64,000 bases of DNA from positions 1,922,001 through 1,986,000 of the forward strand of contig OZ253445.1 in NCBI GenBank assembly GCA_965261165.1. Reading direction: 5' to 3'. The translations under genes and the position numbers were made by a program. The stretch is from SMWN01 sp965261165 (lineage in GTDB: Bacteria; Pseudomonadota; Gammaproteobacteria; Eutrophobiales; Eutrophobiaceae). The notes under the pieces are model-generated. The model was not told the origin of the DNA, did not search any database, and saw only the letters and a list, made by a program, of their open reading frames with translations. Shown piece by piece: positions 44,894 through 55,246 of the stretch. Numbering within the stretch: the first letter of the stretch is position 1; every line of letters starts with the position of its first letter.

Positions 44894-46291
44894 ATGGATA
44901 ACATTCCCGAGAATCCATCGTTACAGAAAACAGCATTGATGATGGTGTTGTTGAATGCGTTCACAACACCATTGATGTTATCTGCTACAAATGTCGCATT
45001 GCCTTCCATTGCTGAAGATATGGAGCTTGATGCCGTAGCCATTAGCTGGATACCAATGGCTTTTTTGATGGCGAGTGCAATGTTTGTACTTGTCTTTGGT
45101 CGTATTGCGGACATGCTAGGACGCAAACGAATCTTTCTGATTGGAACGGCGTGTGTCATTGTCACATCATTTTTTGCATCACTCGCAACTAATGACACGT
45201 TCCTGATTATGGCGCGGTTTTTACAAGGGATGAGTGCGGCCATGCTCTACGCGACACAGATTGCCATTATTTCTTCGGTGTTCCCTCCTAAGCAAAGAGG
45301 GCGTGCCATTGGATTGACAATCTCAACCATTTACCTTGGTTTAACTTGTGGCGCTTTGCTAGGCGGTTTTCTGACTGATTTATATGGATGGCGCGCAAGT
45401 TTTGTCTTTCATATCCCGCTTGCAATTGTCGTTTTGTTGATCGGTATCTTTAAAGTCCCGGGAGATTGGTCTAGTGATGAGCGGGGGGAGTTTGATTTAA
45501 AGGGTGCGGTTACGTACGGAATATCTATCGTTCTATTGTGTTTGGGTGTTTCGATATTACCTGAGAGCCTAGGTCTGTTTTATTTGATATCAGGGTTGTT
45601 TGGTATATGGGTTTTTATCAAATTAGCAAAGCGATCAAAACATCCTATCTTCGATGTCACTTTGTTTGGGACGAATAGAGTGTTTGCATTTTCTTGTTTT
45701 GCATCATTCATTATTTATACAGCCGTCTTTGCAAATATCGTGTTGGTCAGCCTGTATTTGCAGTATTTAAAAGGTCTGTCTGCGACAATGGCAGGAAGTA
45801 TCATGATGATCCAGCCTTTAACCATGGCTATGGTTTCACCTTTAATGGGGCGTTTGTCAGATAGAATTGAACCCAGAATTATTACTTCTTTGGGAATGGC
45901 TACAACAGCATGTGGTTTGCTTATGCTGGGTTCTATGACTATGCACAGTGAAATCTCGTATTTAATTATGGCTTTGATCATTACAGGTTTCGGCTTTAGT
46001 TTATTCTCATCACCTAATGCAAATGCCATTATGAGTGCGGTAGAAAAACAATACTATGGTAGCGCAACAGGAACATTGGCGACGATGAGAATTCTGGGGC
46101 AAATGACCAGTATGGCGCTAGTGACACTTGTTTTTTCTATGCTCATTGGTGAGATAAAAATCGAACCTTCAATTTATCAAAACTTACAACAGGCTATCAG
46201 CACCTGTTTCTTTATTTGTGCAAGTTTGTGTATTCCAGGCTTTCTATTTTCTCTGGTACGTGGTCGTATACATCGCCGGGAAATGGCATGA
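44894..46291 (+). CDS. MFS transporter, DHA2/EmrB-like
   Basis: A 465-residue inner-membrane drug/proton antiporter-like protein with about 14 hydrophobic segments. Diagnostic motifs are GRIADMLGRKR after the second helix and LGGFLTDLYGWR near the fifth helix. No periplasmic adaptor gene is adjacent, so the substrate cannot be named. It begins 32 bp after the cyclophilin gene. Confidence 0.88.
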   Translation: MDNIPENPSLQKTALMMVLLNAFTTPLMLSATNVALPSIAEDMELDAVAISWIPMAFLMASAMFVLVFGRIADMLGRKRIFLIGTACVIVTSFFASLATNDTFLIMARFLQGMSAAMLYATQIAIISSVFPPKQRGRAIGLTISTIYLGLTCGALLGGFLTDLYGWRASFVFHIPLAIVVLLIGIFKVPGDWSSDERGEFDLKGAVTYGISIVLLCLGVSILPESLGLFYLISGLFGIWVFIKLAKRSKHPIFDVTLFGTNRVFAFSCFASFIIYTAVFANIVLVSLYLQYLKGLSATMAGSIMMIQPLTMAMVSPLMGRLSDRIEPRIITSLGMATTACGLLMLGSMTMHSEISYLIMALIITGFGFSLFSSPNANAIMSAVEKQYYGSATGTLATMRILGQMTSMALVTLVFSMLIGEIKIEPSIYQNLQQAISTCFFICASLCIPGFLFSLVRGRIHRREMA

Positions 46292-46298
46292 AGGAATC

Positions 46299-47144
46299 GT
46301 GCTAACAACAACAGATCACAGTCGTGATAATGCCGGCTTGACCTATGTTTATTTTGTGATATCACGCCGCTCAGGTGGTTTATCCATCGGTATCAACCTT
46401 AATCCTAATAATGCTTGTAACTGGCGCTGCATATATTGCCAGGTGCCAGATTTGATACGCGGCTCTTCTCCTGATATAGAATTGCAGCAACTTAAGAAAG
46501 AGCTTGATGAATTCCTAAATGATGTCATCCATGGTGATTTTTATAATCGTCATGAGATTGAAAATGATCTTCGAACGATAAAAGATATCGCCATCTCCGG
46601 TAATGGAGAATCAACCAGCGCTACAGACTTCGATCAGATTATCAAGATGATTGGTGACACAATAAAACAATTTTCTCTGCAAAATAAGATTAAACTCGTG
46701 TTAATCACTAATGGGAGTTTGGCTCAGAAAAAAGTAGTACAGTCAGGTCTGTCAATGATGAGCTCAATCAATGGGGAAGTCTGGTTTAAATTAGATAGTG
46801 GTACAGATGCTGGATTAAAAAATATTAACAATGCAGGTCTGTCGATTAAACGTGCCAAAGAGAATCTGAAAGTGGTAAGCGAGCTTTGTGCTACTTGGCT
46901 ACAAACCTGTGTTTTCAAGTTAGATGGTGAATTGTCATCAAAGGATGAACGGGAAAAATATTTGCAGTTCCTGTTATGGTTGAAGCGAGAGGGCATCAAT
47001 ATTAATGGTGTTCTATTGTATGGACTGGCTCGTCCATCTATGCAGGCAGAAGCATCGCGGCTGTCAGTTGTCTCCGAAGCATGGATGAACGAACTTGCGG
47101 ATGAAATAAACCAGCTAGGATTTCAAACCAAGGTCAATCACTGA
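46299..47144 (+). CDS. Radical SAM protein of unknown specificity
   Basis: A 281-residue protein with the radical-SAM motif C-x3-C-x2-C in NACNWRCIYCQVP and the SAM-binding ISGNGESTSA. It resembles wyosine-type radical SAM proteins of unassigned function. The start is uncertain: a GTG at 46299, eight bases past the MFS stop, avoids a long overlap; the open frame extends to a GTG at 46218 inside the MFS gene. Confidence 0.75.
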   Translation: MLTTTDHSRDNAGLTYVYFVISRRSGGLSIGINLNPNNACNWRCIYCQVPDLIRGSSPDIELQQLKKELDEFLNDVIHGDFYNRHEIENDLRTIKDIAISGNGESTSATDFDQIIKMIGDTIKQFSLQNKIKLVLITNGSLAQKKVVQSGLSMMSSINGEVWFKLDSGTDAGLKNINNAGLSIKRAKENLKVVSELCATWLQTCVFKLDGELSSKDEREKYLQFLLWLKREGININGVLLYGLARPSMQAEASRLSVVSEAWMNELADEINQLGFQTKVNH

Positions 47145-47171
47145 AAATAGAATTTTTCAGTATGGTCTACA

Positions 47172-47762
47172 TTAATTGTTAAATAGCGGCCAGAGGCCTG
47201 CATAACCTTCAGCAACCAAGGAATTTTTTTCTATGAACTTAAGAGAGGCTGAATTAATGCAATAACGCAAACCAGTTGGAGCAGGCCCGTCTTCAAATAC
47301 GTGTCCTATATGGGAGTCGGCCAGCGCACTTCGTAGTTCGGTTCGAATACCGAAGATAGAAATATCTGTTTTTTCAACAATAGCATCGGCAATAATGGGG
47401 CGAGTAAAGCTCGGCCAGCCAGTCCCTGACCTGAACTTGTCTTTTGAGCTGAACAGAGGTTCGCCAGAAACGATATCCACATAAATACCTTCTTTTTTAT
47501 TGTCCCAGTATTCATTGCGGAAAGGCCGTTCAGTAGCGTCCCTTTGCGTGACATTATATTGTAATTTTGTGAGTTTCTTCTTGAGCTTTGCCTTTGAAGG
47601 CTTTATATAATTAGCATGTTTTTCTGACCATGAAGGTGCGTTAGATTGGGCGACTGCCGCAGGGATATTTTTTGCAGCATCACTCTCTGTTTTTCCAGAG
47701 ACTGAGGCGGTCGTTATTAACAATCCTGTAATAAGGCTAAATATTTTAATATGTGATTTCAT
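47172..47762 (-). CDS. msrB: Peptide methionine-(R)-S-oxide reductase MsrB, exported
   Basis: Repairs oxidised methionine. The 196-residue protein has a signal peptide (ITTASVSGKT) and the MsrB core SGTGWPSFTRPI, DSHIGHVFEDG, and GLRYCINSASLKF with the catalytic Cys. It lacks the zinc-binding CxxC pairs, and no second cysteine is seen in the mature part, so recycling probably uses an external thiol. Periplasmic location is inferred. It converges with the radical SAM gene. Confidence 0.92.
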   Translation of the reverse strand: MKSHIKIFSLITGLLITTASVSGKTESDAAKNIPAAVAQSNAPSWSEKHANYIKPSKAKLKKKLTKLQYNVTQRDATERPFRNEYWDNKKEGIYVDIVSGEPLFSSKDKFRSGTGWPSFTRPIIADAIVEKTDISIFGIRTELRSALADSHIGHVFEDGPAPTGLRYCINSASLKFIEKNSLVAEGYAGLWPLFNN

Positions 47763-47925
47763 GGGTTATCTGCTTTTATTCGCAACAGTTTATTGTAACT
47801 ACACGGACAGGTTGAAATGGTTTAGAGTTCCCAAAGATTGATGATTATATCATGAAATATATTCAGCGTTTCATCCTTAAACATCCCATTCACGCACAGG
47901 AATCGTTGTATGAGATAATCTCTGC

Positions 47926-48969
47926 ATGCCTATTCTGCCATATCTATTAATTTTTGCCTCGTTGCTGTCTAGTTGTGGGCGCTCGGATTATGACGCTGCG
48001 ATGGATTTATCGGATCAAGGTGATTATCAGGCTGCATTTGAGATATTACTTCCCATGGCCGAATCCGAGGATGCACAGGCGCAATACGCGTTAGGATCAT
48101 TATTCTATGATAATAATGGGAGAGAGCAAGATTATTCAAAGGCCTTTCAGTGGTATCAAAAGGCGGCCAAGCAGAATTGGCTTGAAGCGATCTACCAAAT
48201 AGGGGTGATGTATCAAAATGGATTTGGAGTTGAGAAAAATCCTACTGAGGCGGCTATGTGGTATCTCAAAGCTGCAGAGCAGGACTTTGCAGCCGCTCAA
48301 GCTAAACTGGCAAAAATGTATTTACAAGGTACGGCGATAAAACGCGATTATTGGGAAGCAATGAAATGGACCAGGAAGGCGGCTGACGTGGGCGATTCTG
48401 AGGCTCAGGTAAATATGGGCTATATTTTCTACAAAGGCTTTGGCGTGATTCAGGATTATGCAGAAGCTGCAAAGTGGTATCGTAGAGCCGCTGAACAAGG
48501 TTCAATAAATGCACAGCACGTTTTGGGAATTATGCATCAAAATGGTCGTGGTGTAGAACAAGATTATTCGCATGCAATTGATTGGTACCGGAAAGCATCT
48601 GACCGTGGATTTTTGCACTCCCAAAGGAATCTGATCGACATGTATAGGGAAGGATTGGGAATTCCTGAGGATAAAGAAGAGATGCTAGAATGGTTTTTTA
48701 ATGCTGCCAAGCAAAAACATGTGGCAGCTCAATTCAGGCTTGGCTCAATCTATCATAATGGCAATGACATTCCACGAGATGATGTTAAAGCCTATGCGTG
48801 GTATGGAATTTCAGCAGCAGGAGGAATTAAATCTGCACAAAGACTCCGAGATGAGATTCAATTACGATTATCTCAAGAACAACTGAAGCAAGCGCGAAAA
48901 TATTCTATGGATTTATGGGAGAAATATGGCAACACAGAGCGAGACTTTAAAGCAGGTGCTGTAGATTAA
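47926..48969 (+). CDS. Sel1-repeat lipoprotein
   Basis: A 347-residue protein with a lipoprotein signal (LLSSCG, Cys near residue 17) and about seven Sel1-like repeats, each with the pattern A-x2-WY-x-KAAEQ followed by G-x-MY-x-G-G. Such repeats form a curved helical scaffold for protein binding. It probably sits on the periplasmic face of a membrane. It stands alone, with no operon partner. Confidence 0.88.
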   Translation: MPILPYLLIFASLLSSCGRSDYDAAMDLSDQGDYQAAFEILLPMAESEDAQAQYALGSLFYDNNGREQDYSKAFQWYQKAAKQNWLEAIYQIGVMYQNGFGVEKNPTEAAMWYLKAAEQDFAAAQAKLAKMYLQGTAIKRDYWEAMKWTRKAADVGDSEAQVNMGYIFYKGFGVIQDYAEAAKWYRRAAEQGSINAQHVLGIMHQNGRGVEQDYSHAIDWYRKASDRGFLHSQRNLIDMYREGLGIPEDKEEMLEWFFNAAKQKHVAAQFRLGSIYHNGNDIPRDDVKAYAWYGISAAGGIKSAQRLRDEIQLRLSQEQLKQARKYSMDLWEKYGNTERDFKAGAVD

Positions 48970-49114
48970 TAGTACATTCGGAGATTTTTTGGCAGTTAAC
49001 GCAAAATCATCAATAATAATTTGACTTACATGCGCCGCAGGTTCGTTGCACAGGCAACTCGGAGCCTTCGACCCGTTTGATCCCTTCCAACTTCTTTGCG
49101 CCTGACAAGCTCAT

Positions 49115-49465
49115 TCGTCTTTCCAGGTCGATCCCAAGCCAAGTACACTTTTTAAGCACATCGTTCTTCAACATGATGTCTGCTAACCGTTGCTTAAGCG
49201 GGTTGTTTTCCTGTTTGAGATCGGTGACTTCGGTCGAGGTGGCTTCCCGTTTAATGTCCCTCAGCTAAACGCTGTTTCCCTGCTTCAAGCAACGCTTTAC
49301 TCCAAAATAGACATTCTGGTGTAGACCCTCTCAACGGCACAGCTCTACAAGGCTTTCTTCTGTGCGTAAGCCTTGTAGCACGATAGGTATCTTTTCTGCT
49401 GCTGAATATTTCCTGCGGGTATGCCGATGTATATCTTTTACCAACTTCTCGGTGTTATTTCTCAT
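49115..49465 (-). pseudogene. Decayed IS3-family orfA transposase
   Basis: The minus-strand translation from ATG 49465 gives RKYSAAEKIPIVLQGLRTEE, then after in-frame stops EVTDLKQENNPLKQRLADI and VLKKCTWLGI. This is the helix-turn-helix plus leucine-zipper pattern of IS3-group OrfA. Several stops and shifts break it, and no orfB remains. A 13-bp tandem duplication (TATTTAACTTATC twice, 49486-49511) lies just upstream of it. The whole gap 48970-49750 holds no other gene. Confidence 0.8.
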
Positions 49466-49751
49466 GGTGAGACTCCTCTGTATCGTATTTAACTTATCTA
49501 TTTAACTTATCAGAAGTCTCTCTTGATATTTAGTCTGATTCTGTCTCATATGTTTTGACGGGATACAGCAGTATCTAGAGCATTCTATCTGAAAGATATT
49601 TTTCAGTTAGTTCAGATTAAGTACTATCGAACTACTAAAGAGAAATGAGCTCTAAGCCCGTATTAAATATCAATCACTGATTAATTTCAGTATCCTTATA
49701 AATAAGCTGCAGCAATAATTGTCTGATAATGGTTATATGGAGATGATGTGT

Positions 49752-51140
49752 ATGAAGGTGTTCCCTGTTAAAGATTTATTAGTCGTTAGCCTGGCTGTAT
49801 TTTCAGTCGCGGCATTTGCCAATGTCCAGGAATATGAACTGGAGAACGGTCTTAAAATTCTTGTCAAGGAAGATCATCGCGCACCAGTTGTGGTGTCGCA
49901 GGTTTGGTACAAGGTCGGTTCTAGCTACGAACATGAAGGGATTACGGGGATCTCTCATGCGCTTGAACACATGATGTTTAAGGGTACCGAGAAACATGCG
50001 CTAGGCGAATTTTCTCGTATCATCTCAGAAAATGGCGGACGCGAAAATGCCTTTACCGGAACAGATTATACGGCCTATTTCCAGACGTTAGAAAGTTCTC
50101 GTTTGCCCATCAGTATGGAGCTGGAAGCGGACCGCATGCGCCATCTTATCGTGCTTGAGGAAGAGTTTCTTAAGGAAATTGAAGTGGTCAAGGAAGAACG
50201 TCGTTGGAGAACAGAGGATAAGCCGCGGTCATATGTGTACGAAGTCGCCATGTCTACCGCATTTCAGACCGGATCATACCGGCATCCGATCGTTGGCTGG
50301 ATGAATGATCTGGATAATATGGCAGCGAATGATCTACGTGATTGGTATCAACAATGGTATGCGCCAAATAATGCAACATTGGTAGTGTCTGGCGATGTCA
50401 ACGCAGAAGAGGTTTACCAACTCGCCAAAAAACATTTCGGCCATCTGCCAGCAGGCAAACCGGTCAAAGTAGCACATCGGCCTGAGGTTACTCAAAATGG
50501 CATTAAACGTATTACCGTAAAAAGACCCGCAGAGTTACCTTATTTGATGATGGCTTATAAAGTACCTGTTTTGAAAACAGCATTAGATCGGCCTGATTTA
50601 GTTCCTCAATGGGAACCCTATGCACTGGAGGTATTGGCCAGCGTTATGGGTGGCAGTGGCAGTGCACGGTTTGCCAGCAATTTGGTTCGCGGCAAAGAAG
50701 TCGCGACCTCCGTTGGCGCGGCATACAATTTTTCTGCGCGACTTGATCATCTATTTACTATCAGCGGAACACCTGCCAAAGATCATACCGTTGAGCAGCT
50801 TGAAGCTGCAGTAAATGAAGAGATTAAAATACTGAAGAATAATCTGGTCAGTGAAGGTGAACTACAACGAATCAAGGCTCAGGTTGTTTCCAGTGATGTT
50901 TATGAGCGTGATTCAGTTTTTTATCAGGCAATGATTATTGGTATGTTTGAAACTGTCGGACTTCCCTGGAAAGAAGCAGATAAATATGTCTCTTCTATTC
51001 AGGCCATCACTGCGGAACAGGTTCAGGCGGTTGCGAAAAAATATTTACAGGAAGATCGACTTACCGTTGCGGTACTTGATCCCCAGCCTTTAGACGGCGC
51101 ACCCAGCGGGACAGCAGCAGGGTTTGGCCATGGTAGTTAG
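49752..51140 (+). CDS. M16 zinc protease, active subunit
   Basis: A 462-residue exported M16 peptidase. It has a signal peptide (SVAAFAN), the inverted zinc motif HALEH with a distal Glu in VVKEERRWR, and the C-terminal R/Y-type region. Family members pair with an inactive homologue, as here. The start ATG 49752 follows GGAG with 9-nt spacing; an open frame to 49719 adds 11 residues. Substrate unknown. Confidence 0.92.
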   Translation: MKVFPVKDLLVVSLAVFSVAAFANVQEYELENGLKILVKEDHRAPVVVSQVWYKVGSSYEHEGITGISHALEHMMFKGTEKHALGEFSRIISENGGRENAFTGTDYTAYFQTLESSRLPISMELEADRMRHLIVLEEEFLKEIEVVKEERRWRTEDKPRSYVYEVAMSTAFQTGSYRHPIVGWMNDLDNMAANDLRDWYQQWYAPNNATLVVSGDVNAEEVYQLAKKHFGHLPAGKPVKVAHRPEVTQNGIKRITVKRPAELPYLMMAYKVPVLKTALDRPDLVPQWEPYALEVLASVMGGSGSARFASNLVRGKEVATSVGAAYNFSARLDHLFTISGTPAKDHTVEQLEAAVNEEIKILKNNLVSEGELQRIKAQVVSSDVYERDSVFYQAMIIGMFETVGLPWKEADKYVSSIQAITAEQVQAVAKKYLQEDRLTVAVLDPQPLDGAPSGTAAGFGHGS

Positions 51141-52488
51141 AATTCCGAACATCCTGTTGTTAATCGCCTGCATGGTATCGCCTTATGCCCAGGCGATACC
51201 AGCTATACAAAACTGGCAATCAGAAAAAGGAGCCAGCGTTTACTTCGTTGAAGCTAAAGAATTGCCAATAGTGGATGTTCAGATTATCTTTGATGCAGGC
51301 AGTGCACGAAATGGTGAGCAAGCTGGCTTGGCCGGTCTGACAAATAGTTTACTAGATGAAGGTGCGGGTGGTCGGACTGCGGATCAAATTAGTCAGGGTT
51401 TCGATGATCTTGGCGCTAACTATGGCGCTAGTGCGGGTTATGACTCTGCTTCTGTGAGTCTGCGCAGTTTATCAGATCCGGTGATATTGGGCCCTGCTTT
51501 AGAGAATCTTGCTCGCGTATTAGTCAATCCTGATTTTCCCGAAGGCGCACTGGCAAGACAAAAAAACAGGGCATTGGTTGGCATACGCAGTAAACAACAA
51601 TCACCAGCAGCGTTGGCAAATGATGCTTTTTTTGCTGAAGTATTTAAAGGGCATCTTTATGCTGTTCCAAGTTCGGGCACCGAGGAAAGTATCTCTGCAT
51701 TGCAACGTAATGACGTTATTAATTTTCATAAAAATTATTACGTGGTAAAAAATGCAACTATCGCTATTGTTGGTGATTTAACGAAGGCGCAGGCAAAAAC
51801 GCTGATTGAAAAATTACTTAAAGATTTGCCTGCCGGCGAAAAGCCACAGGCTATCCCACCAGTCCAAGAGTTGGAAAAATCGGCAATAGTACAGATAGAT
51901 CACCCTTCAACGCAGACGCATATTAAGGTAGGGCAGACGGGGATAAAGCGTGGTGATGCAGATTATTTTGCGCTTTATGTCGGCAATCATGTGCTAGGCG
52001 GTGGTGGCATGGTCTCCAGATTGTTTGCAGAGATTCGCGAAAAGCGTGGACTTTCTTATGATGCCAACAGTTATTTCTCTCCTATGCGTGAAAATGGCAC
52101 TTTTGCTGCCAATCTACAAACTCGCACAGATCAAACTAAAGAAGCGCTTGCTGTATTGCAGAAGCATCTGAGAATTTTTATAGACAATGGGCCAACTGAA
52201 GCAGAGCTGGAGGCATCAAAGAAAAATATCACTGGCGGCTTTCCTTTAAGGCTAGATAGTAATAGCAAGGTCATTGGTTATATTGGCATGATTGGATTTT
52301 ATAACTTGCCCAATGATTATCTTGAAACATTCAACGCGAATGTAAATGCTGTCACTGTTGACCAAATCAAGGATGCTTTTAAACGCCGTTTATCGCCAGA
52401 TAAATTTGTTACGGTGACGGTTGGACCGATTTCAGAGAAAGACAGGGCTGCTAGGAACGCATCAAAAGCGGCTGGAGGTTCGAGCTGA
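51130..52488 (+). CDS. M16 peptidase-like protein, inactive partner
   Basis: A 452-residue exported protein of the same fold as its upstream neighbour. The zinc motif is lost (GLAGLTNSLLDEGAGG at that place), while the C-terminal half keeps KRGLSYDANSYF. It presumably forms a heterodimer with the active subunit and helps bind substrate. It overlaps the upstream stop by 11 bp, and its TGA overlaps the start of rsmD. Confidence 0.9.
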   Translation: MVVRIPNILLLIACMVSPYAQAIPAIQNWQSEKGASVYFVEAKELPIVDVQIIFDAGSARNGEQAGLAGLTNSLLDEGAGGRTADQISQGFDDLGANYGASAGYDSASVSLRSLSDPVILGPALENLARVLVNPDFPEGALARQKNRALVGIRSKQQSPAALANDAFFAEVFKGHLYAVPSSGTEESISALQRNDVINFHKNYYVVKNATIAIVGDLTKAQAKTLIEKLLKDLPAGEKPQAIPPVQELEKSAIVQIDHPSTQTHIKVGQTGIKRGDADYFALYVGNHVLGGGGMVSRLFAEIREKRGLSYDANSYFSPMRENGTFAANLQTRTDQTKEALAVLQKHLRIFIDNGPTEAELEASKKNITGGFPLRLDSNSKVIGYIGMIGFYNLPNDYLETFNANVNAVTVDQIKDAFKRRLSPDKFVTVTVGPISEKDRAARNASKAAGGSS

Positions 52489-53039
52489 AGCAAGCAAGCA
52501 AGGTTCGTATCATTGGTGGCAATTGGCGTGGACGAAAGATACTAGTGCCAGATGCACAAGGGTTGCGACCAACACCCGACCGGGTAAGGGAAACCTTATT
52601 TAACTGGCTACAAGCTCATATCCATGGCGCGAATTGTCTGGATCTGTTTGCTGGCTCAGGAGCTTTGGGGATAGAGGCGGTGTCTCGCGGAGCTGCCAGT
52701 TCGGTACTTATTGAGCAAAGCAAAAAAACTGTAGAAACCCTGCGAGAATCACTCAGAATGCTGGATGCTGATGAGCTTGTTGTATATCAGGCGGATGCTT
52801 TGCAATGGGTAAAAACTACGGGTCAGGTATTCGATATTATCTTTCTGGATCCGCCCTTTGGTAAAAACATGGTTGAACAGAGTTTGCCCCTTTTAGCTGA
52901 ATCAGCCTGTTTGAGCGAGCAAGCCTTAATTTACGTCGAAAGCGAGAATGCCTGGCAGCCAGAAAAAAATGTCGAAGTGATTAAACAAGCGGAAGCGGGT
53001 CAGGTACACTACACGTTGATAAAGGTTTTAGTAAACTGA
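52485..53039 (+). CDS. rsmD: 16S rRNA (guanine966-N2)-methyltransferase RsmD
   Basis: Methylates G966 of 16S rRNA. The 184-residue protein carries VRIIGGNWRGRK, LRPTPDRVRETLFNWL, the SAM motif DLFAGSGALGIEA and catalytic DPPF. The conserved N-terminus lies upstream of the first GTG (52545). No ATG, GTG or TTG is in frame there. A CTG at 52485 with GGAGG 6 nt upstream, overlapping the M16 stop as CTGA, is the best start. Confidence 0.85.
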   Translation: MKQASKVRIIGGNWRGRKILVPDAQGLRPTPDRVRETLFNWLQAHIHGANCLDLFAGSGALGIEAVSRGAASSVLIEQSKKTVETLRESLRMLDADELVVYQADALQWVKTTGQVFDIIFLDPPFGKNMVEQSLPLLAESACLSEQALIYVESENAWQPEKNVEVIKQAEAGQVHYTLIKVLVN

Positions 53040-53043
53040 TTCA

Positions 53044-53523
53044 ATGAAAATAATAGCTATCTATCCTGGTGCCTTTGATCCAATTACGCATGGTCATGTC
53101 GATATTATTACTCGCGCCTCAAGGATTTTTGACAAGGTCTTTCTCGCCGTTGCGGATAGTACTAACAAGCAAACATTATTTACAACAGACGAAAGAATTG
53201 ATCTGGCAAAGATCGCATCATCATCATTAGAAAATGTCGAAATATGTCACTTCGATAAACTAGTGACAGATATTGCTCGTGATCTGGATGCAAAAGTTAT
53301 CGTGCGCGGTATTCGAGCTGCCGCTGATTTTGATTATGAATTTCAAATGGCAGGCATGAATAGAGGTTTATATAAAGATGCTGAATCAATCTTCTTAAGA
53401 CCTGCCGAAAATCTAAGTTTTATCTCATCCAGTTTGGTCAAGGAAATTTCATTGTTGGGCGGTGACGTCAAAGAGTTTGTGCATAAGGATGTTCTCGCTG
53501 CCTTGAAGAAAAAACATCAATAA
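53044..53523 (+). CDS. coaD: Phosphopantetheine adenylyltransferase
   Basis: Makes dephospho-CoA from 4'-phosphopantetheine and ATP. The 159-residue protein has YPGAFDPITHGHVDII (the HxGH-type motif TxGH), RGIRAAADFDYEFQMAGMN and ISSSLVKEI. The rsmD-coaD order is common in gammaproteobacteria. It starts 4 bp after rsmD. Confidence 0.96.
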   Translation: MKIIAIYPGAFDPITHGHVDIITRASRIFDKVFLAVADSTNKQTLFTTDERIDLAKIASSSLENVEICHFDKLVTDIARDLDAKVIVRGIRAAADFDYEFQMAGMNRGLYKDAESIFLRPAENLSFISSSLVKEISLLGGDVKEFVHKDVLAALKKKHQ

Positions 53524-53543
53524 AAATAAATAATTTTATTTGA

Positions 53544-55223
53544 ATGAAAACCGTTAATCGATATCTTGTTATTATTCTGTGTTTATTTTACGTATTGCCC
53601 CTTTACGCGCAAACACCCCCCAGTTCTGCAATTGCTACAGCGCATCCTTATGCCACTGATGCAGGTGAAGAAATTCTTCGTGCGGGAGGTAATGCCTTTG
53701 ATGTCGCCGCAGCCATCTCTGCCGTACTTGCCGTCGTGGAACCTTATAGCTCTGGTTTTGGCGGCGGCGGCTTTTGGTTATTGCATCGTGAAAAGGATGG
53801 TCGACAAACCATGCTTGATGGACGAGAAATTGCTCCATTAGCGGCAAGCAAGAACATGTTTCTGGATAAAAATGGCGATGTCATCAAGGGCGCATCCATC
53901 AATGGACCTAAAGCAGCAGGGATTCCAGGCATGCTGGCTGGCTTAGAGCACTTAGTTAAACGATATGGTCGTTTATCACTAAAAGAGGCATTGGCACCAG
54001 CCATCAAATATGCTGAAGAAGGATTTCCTGTTACCGAGCGTTATCAGAAGCTAGCCAATTATCGATTGGAAATCATGCGGTTATACCCATCAACCGCGGC
54101 TATTTTTTTGCAAGATAATCAAACCCCGAATCTGGGTTACCAAGTTATCCAAAAAGATCTGGCAGAGACCTTAAAACAGATCGCAGAACATGGTTCGGCC
54201 TATTTTTACACAGGCGATCTGGCCTCAAGAATGATTCAGAATATTCGTCACAAAGGGGGTGTGTGGAGTTCACGAGATTTGTCAGGTTATCGTGTGATCG
54301 AGCGCGAACCCGTTATCAGTCATTATAGAAATTTACGTATTATTTCATCACCCCCACCCTCATCTGGTGGCATTGTTTTGGCTCAGACGTTGACTATGCT
54401 TGAAGAATTTGATCTGGATGCTATTCAAGATGTAGAAAGGAAACATCTTGTCATTGAAGCAATGCGACGTGCGTATCGAGATCGTGCAGCTTATCTGGGC
54501 GATCCGGATTTCGTAGAAATCTCTCAACAAAGATTACTGGATAAAGACTATCTTGAAGGTCTTGCCGTGACCATTGATACACAACAAGCAACACCCAGTT
54601 CTACTTTAGGTGATATTCCCATCTCCCAGCAAACAGGCGCAAACACAACGCATTTTTCTGTGATTGATAAAGAAGGTAATAGGGTTTCGGCAACACTGAG
54701 TATTAATCTACCCTTTGGGTCAGGTTTTGTAGTCCCGGGCATAGGTGTGTTGCTGAATAATGAAATGGATGACTTCTCCGTCAAGGCGCAAGTTCCGAAT
54801 GCCTATGGTCTGGTAGGCAGTCAGGCAAACGCCATCGGGGCAGGTAAACGTCCACTCTCAAGCATGTCACCAACCTTCATCGAGACAGAAGACAGGATTG
54901 GTATCTTGGGCACGCCTGGAGGCAGTCGAATCATCAGCATGGTATTGCTCGGTATTCTAGATTTCGCCGACGGCAGCTTGCCGAATTCATGGGTCTCTGT
55001 ATCTCGCTATCATCATCAATATCTACCAGATGAAGTACAGTTTGAGAAAGGTGGCCTTGGCTTTTTAGAGAGGCAAGCACTTGAAAAGCGCGGACATATT
55101 TTAAAAGAAAAAAATCGTCGCTACGGAAACATGCAAGCAATCCTATGGGACAAGAAAATAAATAAATTATTCGCAGCGAGTGATCCGAGAGGTGAGGGCA
55201 AGGCGATTGTGATATCGCAATGA
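53544..55223 (+). CDS. ggt: Gamma-glutamyltransferase
   Basis: Periplasmic glutathione hydrolase/transferase of 559 residues, made as a precursor that self-cleaves. It has a signal peptide (ending LYAQT), GGNAFDVAAAISAVLAVVEP, and the cleavage site NTTHFSV, where the second Thr is the nucleophile. GTPGGSRIISMVL binds the glutamyl group. It follows coaD by 20 bp. Confidence 0.94.
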   Translation: MKTVNRYLVIILCLFYVLPLYAQTPPSSAIATAHPYATDAGEEILRAGGNAFDVAAAISAVLAVVEPYSSGFGGGGFWLLHREKDGRQTMLDGREIAPLAASKNMFLDKNGDVIKGASINGPKAAGIPGMLAGLEHLVKRYGRLSLKEALAPAIKYAEEGFPVTERYQKLANYRLEIMRLYPSTAAIFLQDNQTPNLGYQVIQKDLAETLKQIAEHGSAYFYTGDLASRMIQNIRHKGGVWSSRDLSGYRVIEREPVISHYRNLRIISSPPPSSGGIVLAQTLTMLEEFDLDAIQDVERKHLVIEAMRRAYRDRAAYLGDPDFVEISQQRLLDKDYLEGLAVTIDTQQATPSSTLGDIPISQQTGANTTHFSVIDKEGNRVSATLSINLPFGSGFVVPGIGVLLNNEMDDFSVKAQVPNAYGLVGSQANAIGAGKRPLSSMSPTFIETEDRIGILGTPGGSRIISMVLLGILDFADGSLPNSWVSVSRYHHQYLPDEVQFEKGGLGFLERQALEKRGHILKEKNRRYGNMQAILWDKKINKLFAASDPRGEGKAIVISQ

Positions 55224-55246
55224 AGCTAAAGAATTCTGTACATCGT

